Assembly (NCBI GenBank): GCA_021292105.1
Contig: CM037867.1
Span: forward strand, 41,604,843-41,668,842
Length of the DNA stretch: 64,000 bases
From: Anadara kagoshimensis
Lineage: Eukaryota > Mollusca > Bivalvia > Arcoida > Arcidae
Direction: 5' to 3'
Shown here in pieces: positions 39,444 through 50,081 of this stretch (position 1 is its first letter; every line of letters begins with the position of its first letter). Made by a program: the position numbers and the translations under genes. Below the pieces are notes generated by a model. That model worked only from the letters and a program-made list of their open reading frames with translations, did no database searches and had not been told where the DNA came from.

Positions 39444-40565
39444 GTGTGTGTGTGTGTGTGTGTGCATTCAACTAAGAATGTCTACGATTAATATTTTTGG
39501 GATATGCAAAAGATATAAATAGATCAGGCAGATATAATGATATACAGACAACCTTATATTTCAACTCCAACAAAAAAGGCATTTTTTGTGATTTAATTCT
39601 TCGGTTTATGATAATTATTATTATCATTTCGATCCCGGGACGGTTCTGACTAAGAGATGAGTAATGACTGTACTTTTTTTCAATACCGACATTTAGAAAT
39701 GAAAGACACGGGTCTTTAGGACGAGACCTCAAAATCAAGTTCCCGTGTCAAGGCAATTCTGCGTCTTTCTCATGAAGCTGGTGACGTAACGATGTAAGTA
39801 AATATTCTTGATTCTTGACTGGGACTTTTTACATATTTAATCAATCGATCAATCATACAGAGATAGCAGTAAAATCGTCATATACCATTTCAATATTTTA
39901 ATAATTAAAAAAAAATTAACGACACTGTAAACCCCCTTCCTCTCTCTCTCTCTCTCAGACCTGGCGATATTCTAAGATGTGACTTGATAATTTGAAAATA
40001 AAGTTTATGAATGTTTACGGCACTGTAACTCCTCCCCCACTCTCTCTCTCTCTCTCGTAGACCTGACGATATTCTAAACCTTGGAAATAACTTATTTTGC
40101 TCTGCAAACACCATTTAATACATTTATGGAGATTAAAAGTTCCATGCCTTCACTAATTCGTGAGTTCTAGAATGGTTGAAAATGTAATACCCGACCGAAC
40201 TAACACTAGAGCCTGTCCCATCCAGTTTGATGCAACCCTTAGCAGAGACGCTATGATCGACAGAAAATTTACGAGGTCAAGATTTTGTCAGTTATGTTGA
40301 CACGGCCAGTTCTAGGATAGTTTAATCAAGTAAACAACTTTTTCGGCAAGCAAATATTTTCACACTAGGATTGGCAGCTGTTTGGGATTCAAATCTAAGC
40401 GTTGAAAGGTCCGTCAACGCACGCTTTAGACCAATTGGTATCTGATCATGAGGCCTATGTCAAAGAAACATAGTTATTAAATTAGTTGAGTTAAATAATG
40501 CGTTTGAATGCCATCAGTGTATCTTTAATTTCAGTAGATCACAAATCATCCCAAGTATCAATCCT

Positions 40566-40617
<52 letters not shown>

Positions 40618-41316
40618 GGAGTTCTAGGATAATGGAGGAAACAGAGTAACTAGAACATTAATTAAAGATCACAAAACAAAAGAAACTAGCACACTTGCTT
40701 TCAAAAAGCAGAGCGAGGCAATTCTACTGTTGATATCTTCATTTTCTTTAAATCATCAAAAGCAGCAGACAATACAACTAGTCCAGCAGTTTTAGGATCA
40801 ATCAACTATGCTTAGCAGTCAATTATTGGCTACCTTATCTCTGATTTGTCATTTCTGTCCGGTACAGAATTAACAAATGTCTTTATTACAAAACAAGTGA
40901 TACAAGTGATTTACCTGTACTGTGTCTTGTTAAGAGCATTCATTCATTCATTTTTTCATTCATTCTTTATTTCCTCTTTTACAGAGATTGAAATATGATA
41001 CAAAATACACTTAACTAATTAACTAACTAACATTTAACAGTAACGCTAACATATTTACAAATTAATTTTATGTTTAAAACTACATAAAAATATTTGCCGA
41101 AAACGATTTTCTTTTTTCGACCAGTGACATATAATAGTGTATAAATAAATAAGATTTTGAAAATTTTCAGTCCGACAAGAGGCAAGATTTCCATACAATG
41201 TATTTCAAAGGCAATTTTCCCGATCATGAAGAAAATGTATTTAAATGCATCTTTTATTGAATATGTGACCAAGAAACAAACGAAAACTATAAATTTAATA
41301 TAAATAAAAAAAATAT

Positions 41317-41347
<31 letters not shown>

Positions 41348-44300
41348 TTATTTATTTATTTATTTATATTTGACACTAATAAATAATCAGTAAAATGATG
41401 AATAAATGATTCAAAATTTAATGACCGGTGGTAAAATTTTATTATAGCTATTGAATAGAATTCTGTCGTGCACCTGCTGCCCTTATCAGTCGATTCATAC
41501 TCCCGTATACATAATATTTTCTTTTCATACTCAGTTCTAAATCCAAGACAACATCAAACGATTGGAGTAGTATATTTTCAGGAGTCATGAAATCCTGCTA
41601 TCTGAACACCTGTCAATCAATTTTGTTAATTGTAAGAACACTTACTGTTGATTAAAGGTACGGGTCTCAATCTAAGGAATGCCTAATAAACAAACTTTTT
41701 ATCAAGGTGGACTATTAAAATAATACTAATTATCTCAGAAGCTGTGGATCAGCTATATTTCAAAGATGGTATATAACGTAATAATCTGTAGTAAATGTCG
41801 CTGATAATAACAATCAATAATTCTTAACCCAGAGATGTTATGTCGTTCCCGAAGAACTTCCGATGACTGTCAGGTTTAATAATAATAATATTATTAATAA
41901 TAATAATATTATTAATAATAATATTATTATTATTAATAATAATATAATATTAATGATAATAATAATAATAATAAAAATAATAATCAGCTTCTGTTTCTCC
42001 CCGAAATAAATTATGTATTGTGATTCTGACATGCAAGAAAAATAAGATAAATAAATGAAGAAATAAAACCAATACATGAAAATAAATAAATAAATAAATC
42101 AATAAAATCAATATATGTAAATAAAATCAATATATGTAAATAAAATCAATATATGTAAATAAAATAAATAAATAAATAAATAAATAAATAGGAACATAAA
42201 CAAACTAGTAAATTTATTTATTTATAATTTATTTATTGTTATGAAATGCATATTTAGGAAATAGACTATTTCCAGGTGTACAGGTCTTAAGTAAAATTTA
42301 GCGATTTTAAAATATATGCTAAACGAAAAAATGTATGGCTAAGTGAGACTAAACCATAAAAATGAAATATACAGTTACCTGTATAAAATATTTTGGTTTA
42401 AAGGTGGCATAAAGGACTTTGGACATTATGCATCTTTACGCTTGCATAAAGATGGCATAAAGACCATCTTTATGCCATCTTTATGCAAAGCCTAAAGATG
42501 TGATTTCATCCCGTGGTTTCCCTTTGTAAATGTAAAAAAAATCAAAACAAGATCTGTATTAATTTGAAGTGTTAGGACTATACCTTGGCTTAAAGTTAGG
42601 AAAGTTAAGGACTCTGTATATTAACTAAATATGCCCTATACCCATAGTTTTACATTCCTGTCATTTCTAATTTGATTACACACGTCACGAGTTTAGCTAT
42701 CTAGGCAGGAGGTGTTTAACCTCTCAGAGCATCCGTTTTCACTACTCTGGCGAAAAGAAATACATTTAACCTGATTCGAAAGCTTCAAAAGTTTTTTTTT
42801 ACTTTGCTATTAATTTGTAATCTGGACATAATGCTTTAAAATTGATGTTTGTAGCACTAACTTGTTTATACTTACGCGTTGATGTCAAAGAGTTCACCGT
42901 TCCTTTCATTCTAAATTCTCAATATTTAATGAGCGCTAGAAGTTAGTAAGATAGAACATGCTTACCTTAAACATCATGTCTTGTTCTTTATTTGCATTTA
43001 GGTATTTGGACATTGCCTGACGGGTTTCCTTTTGTTTGTATTTCACCTGATTTGAAAGGTTTTTACTTTGCTATTGATTTGTAATTTGGATATAATACTT
43101 TAAAATTTTTTTGTATTCTAAACTATTTATGGTAGCAAGTAGTTAGTTGGATAGAACATGTTTACCATAAACATAATGTATAGTTTTCAAAGTTCTTATT
43201 TTCCTTTTGAAATTTAATTTGGATATTGACTGATAAGTTTGCTTTTGTTTGTTTACAGTAAATATAATAACATACAGAAATAAAAAAGTGACAAGAATTT
43301 GAATGGCTATATTTTGTCTATCACAACTTTTACAATGTTAGACAAAACACCCTAGGATAATGTATTTGATGTAATGGTAGTTTGATGACAATTGGTGCTT
43401 TAAAAGATTCATTCAGTGTAAGATTTCGTCTTCCAGGACACATATAACAGTGACCAATTATATCAATAAATAACATACATTCAACACGTATTTCTTCTGG
43501 CGTTATATAGGCTATAAAGATAATACAAAGATTGTAAAATTGATCATGTTTGGCATTATGTTACAGGTTACACAGCAGGAAATGATCATAAGTCTCCTAA
43601 CAGAGGTGGTCCTTCTAATTTCTTATGTTTACCTAAAAATCCGGACTGGGCAAAGTATCAAGATTCTGAAGACAAATATTCCGCAAAGATATTCGGAACA
43701 GAGTATGAGACCCATAGCCACACAGTCGGAGAGGCCTTAGACAAATCACATGTCGATTACGACGTGCGTTGTGCTGTTTGCCAGAATACAATTCGTACTG
43801 GAGTGTATATGCTGCCAGGTGTGTGATTGACCATTTACAATTCATGTTTGTAACCAATGAGGAAATAAGGATTTGAAATCAGTTCTGGAGTTCACAGCCT
43901 CACTTTTTTTCTGGTATATGTTCATGCGTTTATCTTTTTCAGTTTCAACGCTTAGTTTGGTGGTTACCCTTCCGGAGCACCTGGCCTCACTTTCTTGAAG
44001 GAAACCCACGTGTCTAACCTTACTTGTCAGTTTCAAAGTTTGATACTTTGCTTCTGGAATGTAACATGGATAAGTATATTTGTTTTTGATTAGTGATTGG
44101 ATTGACCTTGGATATCATTTTAAAAAATTAATTCAGTCATTAAATTAAGCCCACTAGTCGTACAGCGCTTGTGAAAAGAGAGGAGTAAAAAATAAAAAAT
44201 ATAAAAACAGTTTACTTGTGTTTTACATCTGCATTGATCATTTGTATGAAAGACATGTTTTATGTTACACGTTACATTTTCTTCTGTTAATTTTACATGT

Positions 44301-44785
44301 GAAAAGTGAGATCCAACAAATATTTAAACCTTTGCGTTAACATGAATAATCAGGAAATTGCCAATAGAGGAATAATTTTCATCGGTTTGCAAAACTAGTC
44401 ATGGTTAAAAAATGTACGTTTTTACATGTATGTGTGTTTTAATCATTATGTAAAGATTTTATATTTTGTTGCGAAAGAAAACATCAAATCAAAACATTAA
44501 CCAATTTTTTTTATTTACCCATATACAATCAGTTTTTTTTTTATTACAGGGAAGACGACGTGTTTTCCAGGATGGCAACTGGAATATAGAGGGTACCTGA
44601 TGTCGGACCATACAGTCAGTTCCGCTTCGGAATACATCTGTGTTGATGCTCATCCTGAGCATATTGGGTCCAAAAGTAATCTTAACGGGCGATTACTTTA
44701 TCCCGTGGAAGCGGCTTGTGGATATTTGAAATGTCCACCATACGTCAACAATAGAGAACTAACGTGTTCTGTTTGTACTCGTTAA
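33338..44785 (+). CDS. Secreted short-chain collagen C4-like protein, copy C (5 exons, 253 aa)
   Basis: Exons are 33338-33360, 35925-36106, 36418-36486, 43567-43818 and 44550-44785 (TAA). The sum is 762 nt and no internal stop was found. The signal peptide MFKEFIFWLLVVYC and basic head (residues about 16-68, with CLC) precede the C4-like domain (69-253), which keeps RWGRTTCP, the NGT sequon, the CAVC pair and the terminal LTCSVCTR. It differs from A mainly by substitutions, for example NFLCLP for NYLCLP and VRCAVC for VPCAVC, so a proline before the CAVC motif is lost. Intron 3 is about 7.1 kb because of a private 5.8-kb fold-back-ended element; the matching intron of A is 1.0 kb. AATAAA follows at 44791-44796. 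Probably functional if the long intron is spliced. Confidence 0.86.
36140..36325 (+). repeat. (GA)n-(GT)n microsatellite, duplicated, in intron 2 of copy C
   Basis: Two GA-GT blocks separated by TATCTTATTCTTACGTAAG. Confidence 0.85.
36672..36870. repeat. Left terminal inverted-repeat array
   Basis: Short units of the type ATAAAGATGGC run in one direction and then as their complement (GCCATCTTTATGC), so the end can fold on itself as well as pair with the right end at 42402-42516. Confidence 0.7.
37200..37290 (-). repeat. tRNA-like sequence
   Basis: The complement has GGCCTAATTGATAAGGATGA (A-box-like) and CGCGAGTTCCAGTCCCGC (B-box-like arm), with a long middle. It looks like a SINE head or tRNA pseudogene in the 5.8-kb element. 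Confidence 0.45.
37433..37512. repeat. (AAT)n(ATT)n palindromic microsatellite
   Basis: An AAT run is joined to its complement and can form one long hairpin. A similar AAT/ATT mosaic lies at 41875-41975. Confidence 0.85.
38068..38185 (+). repeat. (AAAT)n-(GATT)n-(CATT)n compound microsatellite
   Basis: Three tetranucleotide runs in succession. Confidence 0.9.
38533..38640. mobile_element. Short hairpin element with telomere-like loop
   Basis: The arms CAGTCCACTAAACCCCCATT and GGGTTTAGTGGGCTG are inverted copies over roughly 45 bp each. The loop is AACCCTAACCCTAACC, which matches the TTAGGG telomere repeat. It lies inside the 5.8-kb element. Confidence 0.65.
39199..39465 (+). repeat. (CA)n and (GA)n-(GT)n microsatellites
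   Basis: CA run 39199-39253; GA run about 39384-39440 with GT 39441-39464. A (CT)n run also lies at 40568-40616. Confidence 0.9.
39600..39830 (+). repeat. tRNA-derived SINE, partial copy 4
   Basis: Keeps the B-box side GATCCCGGGACGGTTCTGAC, the central GAAAGACACGGGTC region and the end GAAGCTGGTGACGTAACG. It lies inside the 5.8-kb element in copy C. Confidence 0.5.
40370..40465 (-). repeat. tRNA-like sequence
   Basis: The complement has CCAATTGGTCTAAAGCGTGC and AGATTTGAATCCC. Degenerate tRNA or SINE head. Confidence 0.4.
42402..42516. repeat. Right terminal inverted-repeat array
   Basis: Complement of the left array. It includes AAAGGACTTTGGACATTATG, the inverse of a block near 36813-36832, and ends GATTTCATCCCGTGG. 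Confidence 0.7.
42695..42850 (-). repeat. Family-A fragment in intron 3 of copy C
   Basis: Equivalent of 5515-5650, just right of the 5.8-kb element. Confidence 0.5.
43870..44075 (-). repeat. Family-A repeat in intron 4 of copy C
   Basis: Same position and orientation as 6470-6705 in copy A. Confidence 0.6.
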
Positions 44786-44790
44786 TTGGA

Positions 44791-44796
44791 AATAAA
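44791..44796 (+). terminator. Polyadenylation signal of copy C
   Basis: AATAAA starts 6 nt after the TAA stop codon of copy C. Copy D has the same hexamer at 55108-55113, and copy A has the variant ATTAAA near 7436. The placement gives a very short 3' UTR. Confidence 0.55.
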
Positions 44797-45403
44797 ATTA
44801 CATGTCTACACTTAATATTTTCATTTTTATTCTTGAATAAGATAAATTCCACTAATCAAGTTTGGCACGTCGCTAGCTGCCTAATTTTAAATAACTTTAT
44901 TTATTATTATTTCTATAAAATATTTCCTATTTTCAGTTTCAAAACAAATTAAATTTATTACATATTCGTAATAAGTGTAAAGAGTGTCAAAGCCTATTTT
45001 CTATGAATTTTTGTCAAATTACTTGCGATTGGTTGTTTTCAACAACATTTTGAAGTTGCATTTCAAAGTATGCGCTTAAGTTTAGTGGTGTCTACATAGT
45101 GACAGAATAGATGGAATTTTTTAAGAAACAAGGCATCAAAATCTATTAGGTTTGCAACCAAAAACAAAAATACTTATTCATCTCAAAATCACCATCCAAA
45201 AGCAAAGTTAAAACAAGGGAGCGAGTTGTGGAGCTCCGGACGAAAAGTTAAAGTGTAAGTACAGTAAAAAACAATATTAACATAATTTTATAAATTTCAA
45301 TCCCTGAAACAAACTCCGTATTTCTTTCAAAAATCGAATCACTAATTACGGAGAAGTTTTGAAATAACTCCTTTTGCACACCTGAATGGAATCTTGAATC
45401 TCT

Positions 45404-45908
45404 CTCTGATGACTCGTGACGTCACAAGTGTGACAGCCAATGTTTGCAGACATGAGCATAAACGCCCACTATGTTTACACATAAACAGGTTTGCGCCCGC
45501 CGAAACTTTAAAAAGTTTTATCAAACCGCATTATAGGATTTCCACTGAGGACAACATTACATAGATTTAGTATAGTGAAGACGAATAAATCGCAAGTGAT
45601 CTGTCCATGCTTTATGACCTGGTTTTGTTTGTTAAATAGACCTGTAAACAGCTACAACCGCTCCATAACACATGTGCCTGACACTCTCCTCCCTGTTTGC
45701 GATGATGTTGATTTTATGGTGGAATGACAGATATAATAATCCTAAAATCCTTTTTTAACAAAACAATAGTTGCGATATATCTTGTATAACCTGATAACTA
45801 CTTTCCTGACCAGGATTGGACGAGCCTCAAAATGCAACAGGGAAACAAAAAAATACAGTAGCCAAACTCAGACTCGAACCCAAGACCTCAGTCTTCATTA
45901 CCCGGTTC
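45404..45908 (-). mobile_element. About 505-bp insertion private to the 3' flank of copy C, with tRNA-like end
   Basis: The copy A flank near 7950 reads ATCTTGAATTTCTCAATGG without a break. In the copy C flank the same sequence is split after ATCTTGAATCTCTC and resumes at AATGGACC (45909). The right end of the insert complements to a tRNA-like piece (GGTCTTGGGTTCGAGTCTGA, B box). Probably a SINE. Confidence 0.6.
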
Positions 45909-46854
45909 AATGGACCATACTTTTAGGGTGGAGGTAGGGTCGCAAATGTAAGTACTGGTCACAAAACTAGAAGGTGCAAGGTTGGTTAAATGTTTTTATA
46001 AACGTTAAGTTACGTCACGTCTTCAACTTTTTCATGTTGTGCGTGAAATTTATGCAAGTGTTTCTGGTCTGTTTTGAATCATTGCACCAGCAATGTTGTA
46101 AAGGCCAGATGGTATATACTGTCTGTCTTTGGATTGAAAACCTGTGAATTTGTCACTGTGGTCGGGCTTTGGTATCACTCGAAGTAGAAGTCCCCGACTG
46201 TTGGGAAATAATAATTAAATAGTATGTGTAACTTATATTTAAAACACGGTTGACTGCATCTGTGAGCCATAGACTCCTACTGGTTGTGCAAGCACAGGTA
46301 TTATGGACTGAGTGGTCACTGGCTTCAGTGCAAGGATAATGTGCTTATATGGCAGCAACCTATACAAATGCTGTCAGTTAGCCACCCTTAGTATATGCTT
46401 GTACAAAGTAGCTACATGCACTAAATCAAGTTTATTTGGAATCAATTGTACATATCTGAGTCACAGATACATATATCTCTTTCTAAATATAGGTGCTGGA
46501 GTAAAGTTTACACCCAAACAAAATCATATGATTGGTTTTCTCCTTTAAATCAATTTAGTACCAATGAAGTGTTTAATTTGATAATATTTAAAACGGTAGA
46601 TTGATCTATTACAGGTAAAACGTTTTAAAAGTTTCATACTTGTCCTGTCTTGTATAATTGATTGTATATGATATAAATTGATATTTTTTGTCTTTTCTTG
46701 CAAAGTTACACACGTATTATGATACAGATTAATTTTTACATTGTTACTGCTTTACTTATAAAATGAGATCAATCATGCATTTAAAATCTTTACATCGGAA
46801 AAAAACATTGTGACAGTTACTGGTAAACTATTTTGATTGCGAACTGTAAATTAC

Positions 46855-47015
46855 ACACGCGATGAGTGTAGCTAGCTAAAACAGGAAAGTGCTTACCATT
46901 CCGGAGCACCTGTAACCTCCATTCCTTATCGAAAGTTCACTTATATAACATAATTTGTCAGTTTTTACATTTCACTCGGTTTGTGGTTTGGATGTGGATT
47001 AGTATTTTGTTTGAT
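46855..47015 (-). repeat. Family-A repeat, reverse
   Basis: Shows CACGCGATGAGTGTAGCTAG, CCATTCCGGAGCACC and GTTTGTGGTTTGGATGTGG. Confidence 0.5.
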
Positions 47016-47019
47016 TGTA

Positions 47020-48600
47020 AGTAATTACGTTTTGATCAAATATTTATAAGGCTTCTGACCAGAATGATAATGATCATTCAAATTTAATTGACCAAGTCGT
47101 CAGAAAATAAATAAACTGCCAAAAAACGTATTGCAATTTTGACAAAATAGTAAACCAATAAATCATCTCTAAAAACATTGATGGAAGCTTAGACAATGTT
47201 TGTTTTTAAGAGATTATAATATAATAATATGTGATTTCTTTTGTGTTTAAATTTTAGAAAATAAACAGATTAAGCCATGTATTTATATATTTAGCTATTT
47301 TCAAAAATAATTTTCTAAAACCCTGTAGGTTTTAGCGTGATACATATTTTTGGTAAATAAGAATTTTTTTATCACAGTAAGTTTAAATCTTCTGAATAAA
47401 GATTACAAATAAAAATACTTAGATGAGTAGAGAAATAATATAATCACAAAGCCATATTTACTGTCGTGATTTCAGTCTTCATATTATAACATCCCCACGT
47501 TGTTGGTAAAACTATTTTTATTCATTCGTCAAAAACCTTTGCTAATCAGCAATTTATCTTTTTTCAAACATTATTAATATTGTAGTTTTGTTACTTTGAA
47601 GTCCATAATTAAGGGTACTAAAAGCTTTGCGTAGCCATATTTAACCGGTTTAAACGTAAGCGCCCCTGTGGTGTATGTATTTTATTATCAAGAGGTGTGA
47701 CTTTATTGTAAAACTGTAACTTTAAAATTATTTTTAGAAATTTTTATCAAATCTTCGGATAGCTTTGCTGTGCAGTTCTTGATATATTAACAAATATTAT
47801 TTGATTTTCATATCACAAAGTTTGAAGTTTCTATTATAAAATCATAAAATTAAATGTTTTGTGTTTTGCTTCCCTTTTTATTGTTCTGTGTAATCATATT
47901 TAGTGAGTTTGCACTATTTCCTTTTATGTGTTTCTATGTATCCAGTTAAAACACAGGGAATAATGTACTTGGTTGTACAAAGTCTCCGTAGGGGGAACAA
48001 GCTTTATCCTAGCTTATTAATCGGGAAAAATACACCATAAGCAAGAAAAACAGTTACATTGCTGCAATGAAAAGAAAAGTTGACAATAGAAAATTGATCT
48101 CACCTCGTTTATCATGAAGTTCCTAATGTAGCCTTCCGTGGTCGTCATAATTGATGTAAAATCTAAACATAAAGCAAAACTTAGGAATCAGTTTTATTTA
48201 GTCATATTCAGTCATATTATTCAAGCTCACTGTGATAGATTACCTTACCATAGTCTTCAAAGTGACGATTGTTTAGAGTCAGTTCGCCATCTATATATCT
48301 GTAGGAAGAGTTGAATGATTTGGCAAAAGTCTTCTTTAAAGATTTAACCAGGTTTTTTATAAATTCTCTTTAAAAGAATAAAAACAAAATCGAGTTTTTA
48401 ATCGTATAAAAAGTGTTTGTTAGACAATAACATTAACAATCGCAACAAATATTTTGTCTATCAAACACTCATGTTTTACGTTTTTTTCCAGTATATTTTG
48501 ATTTGGAATGCGTATAACGCTTGACAGAATGATCAGAATCCATGTTTAAATGAATGCATCCCAAAACGGCAAATATTCAACCATCTATTAATAGGGTTTC
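47020..48600. other. No gene recognised
   Basis: Unique AT-rich sequence between the 3' flank of copy C and the duplicated 5' flank of copy D. Confidence 0.5.
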
Positions 48601-49965
48601 CTGCTGTAAACGTGATTAGCAACCCAAAACTTGTGTACGGAACGTTTAAAAAAACACGAATCCTGTTCTCAGAATAACATAAACTAATATGATTGCATAT
48701 ACAATGTAAAATAATCATTCCGGACATCGCCTTTATTGAATCAAGAGTATATGAATAAAATCGAATTAACCATAACCAGACATAATGTTATCATTCCATC
48801 AATGTAAAAAAAATAAAATTTATCAATTTTATCTAACTTCCATTAAAGTTAATGCATGGCACAACATACATCACATTGAAAGCGAGGTAACTCTCGATAA
48901 TAATAACGTAAATATTGAGAAGCATTATGGCCATATCGTAGTTATACTCAGTTTTAAGTTTAATACAATATATAACATAATTCTATTTTATATCAGTATA
49001 GCAAAATCTACAAAGTTCAATGAGTTATATTACAGGCTGTATCGCGTATGCTTTTTTATTTTGGTGATATATCACCCTTAATAAAGAGAATATTGCTTTT
49101 TATACTTCCGTGTTTGTGTGGCTTTCATACAACATCACATTGTAAGCGAGGTAACTCTCAATAATAATAAGAAGAACATTAACATTGCAAACCATTTAGG
49201 CAACACCGTTGTAATAATCTTTAGTTCAAGTTAAATTTAGTATTAAACATAATTCTATTTTTTATCAGTATGATAATTTACATAGATGAGATATATTTAC
49301 AAGCCTTATTGCGTATTTTTTATTTTGGTAAAATATCACCCTTAATATTTCAATTAATGTGTTGCATAATTCTGTGTAATGGATGTTTATGTCAATTACG
49401 TTTCTTTTAAATATAGTCGATCAGTTTACAAATGTACAAACTATCTCACACTAGGATTTCTGCCAAGCAGGATTCGAATGTAGGCAATCGGGGGCGTTGT
49501 AGCACGTATTTTTGCGCTTTTCACCATTCGGTCACAGCAAAAGCATTAGAGAGATAGATAAGGGGAAAGAGGAACAAACTGTCAAAGTGAAAAAGAAACC
49601 CTAATTAAAAGACGTGATTGATTATACAAAATGTTGCATGTAAATAAGATAAAGCAACTCTGATTATAAAAAGAAATGTCTTTCAATATTGTTATATAAC
49701 ATAACATTTATAAATTTGGTTAACAGGCACATTGAATGGTATTTTTGCATTTGCTTGACACTAGTTTTTTCACTTAATCCGCCATTGACATATGAAGAGT
49801 TTAAATATCTGCTGACATTGAATGTGATGCACTTTTAAATATCAAAGTTATCATGTGTCATTTTAATGCAATGTAATATAAACTGATGAAAATTGAGACG
49901 CCGTAGTTCCTGGTATAGACACAGATGGTAACTGTCATTATCACGCAGAGATTCCTGGATACTAC

Positions 49966-49973
49966 TATATATA
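49966..49973 (+). promoter_or_regulatory. TATA box of copy D
   Basis: TATATATA in ACTATATATACAGGACC lies 109 bp before the copy D ATG and is embedded in the 5' flank shared with A and C. Confidence 0.6.
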
Positions 49974-50081
49974 CAGGACCATGATTATCAAGTATTCAAT
50001 GATCATTTACAGATTTTGGAAAAATCTTGAAACTTTTGTCAAAAAAGTGGCACAGATTACGTCAACGTCTAAGTCAACACA

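Larger units (their letters stand above)
36672..42516. mobile_element. 5.8-kb fold-back-ended element in intron 3 of copy C
   Basis: The left end CACAGCACGAAATCGCATC and the complement of the right end, CCACGGGATGAAATCACATC, are alike. Both lead into arrays of about 10-14 bp units based on CATAAAGATGG (left 36690-36870, right 42402-42500, inverted). The flanks GAAATGATTTT and TTTCCCTTTG rejoin to the sequence present without a break in copies A (about 5310) and B (about 17370), so the insertion is private to C. No long ORF or transposase is seen. The interior is mostly simple repeats, a SINE fragment and a telomere-like hairpin, so it is probably non-autonomous or composite. Confidence 0.7.

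Noticed and set aside
38927..39522. Open frames made of Cys-Val or Ser-Leu or Arg-Glu repeats
   Set aside because: They are translations of CA/GT and GA/CT microsatellites, not proteins.
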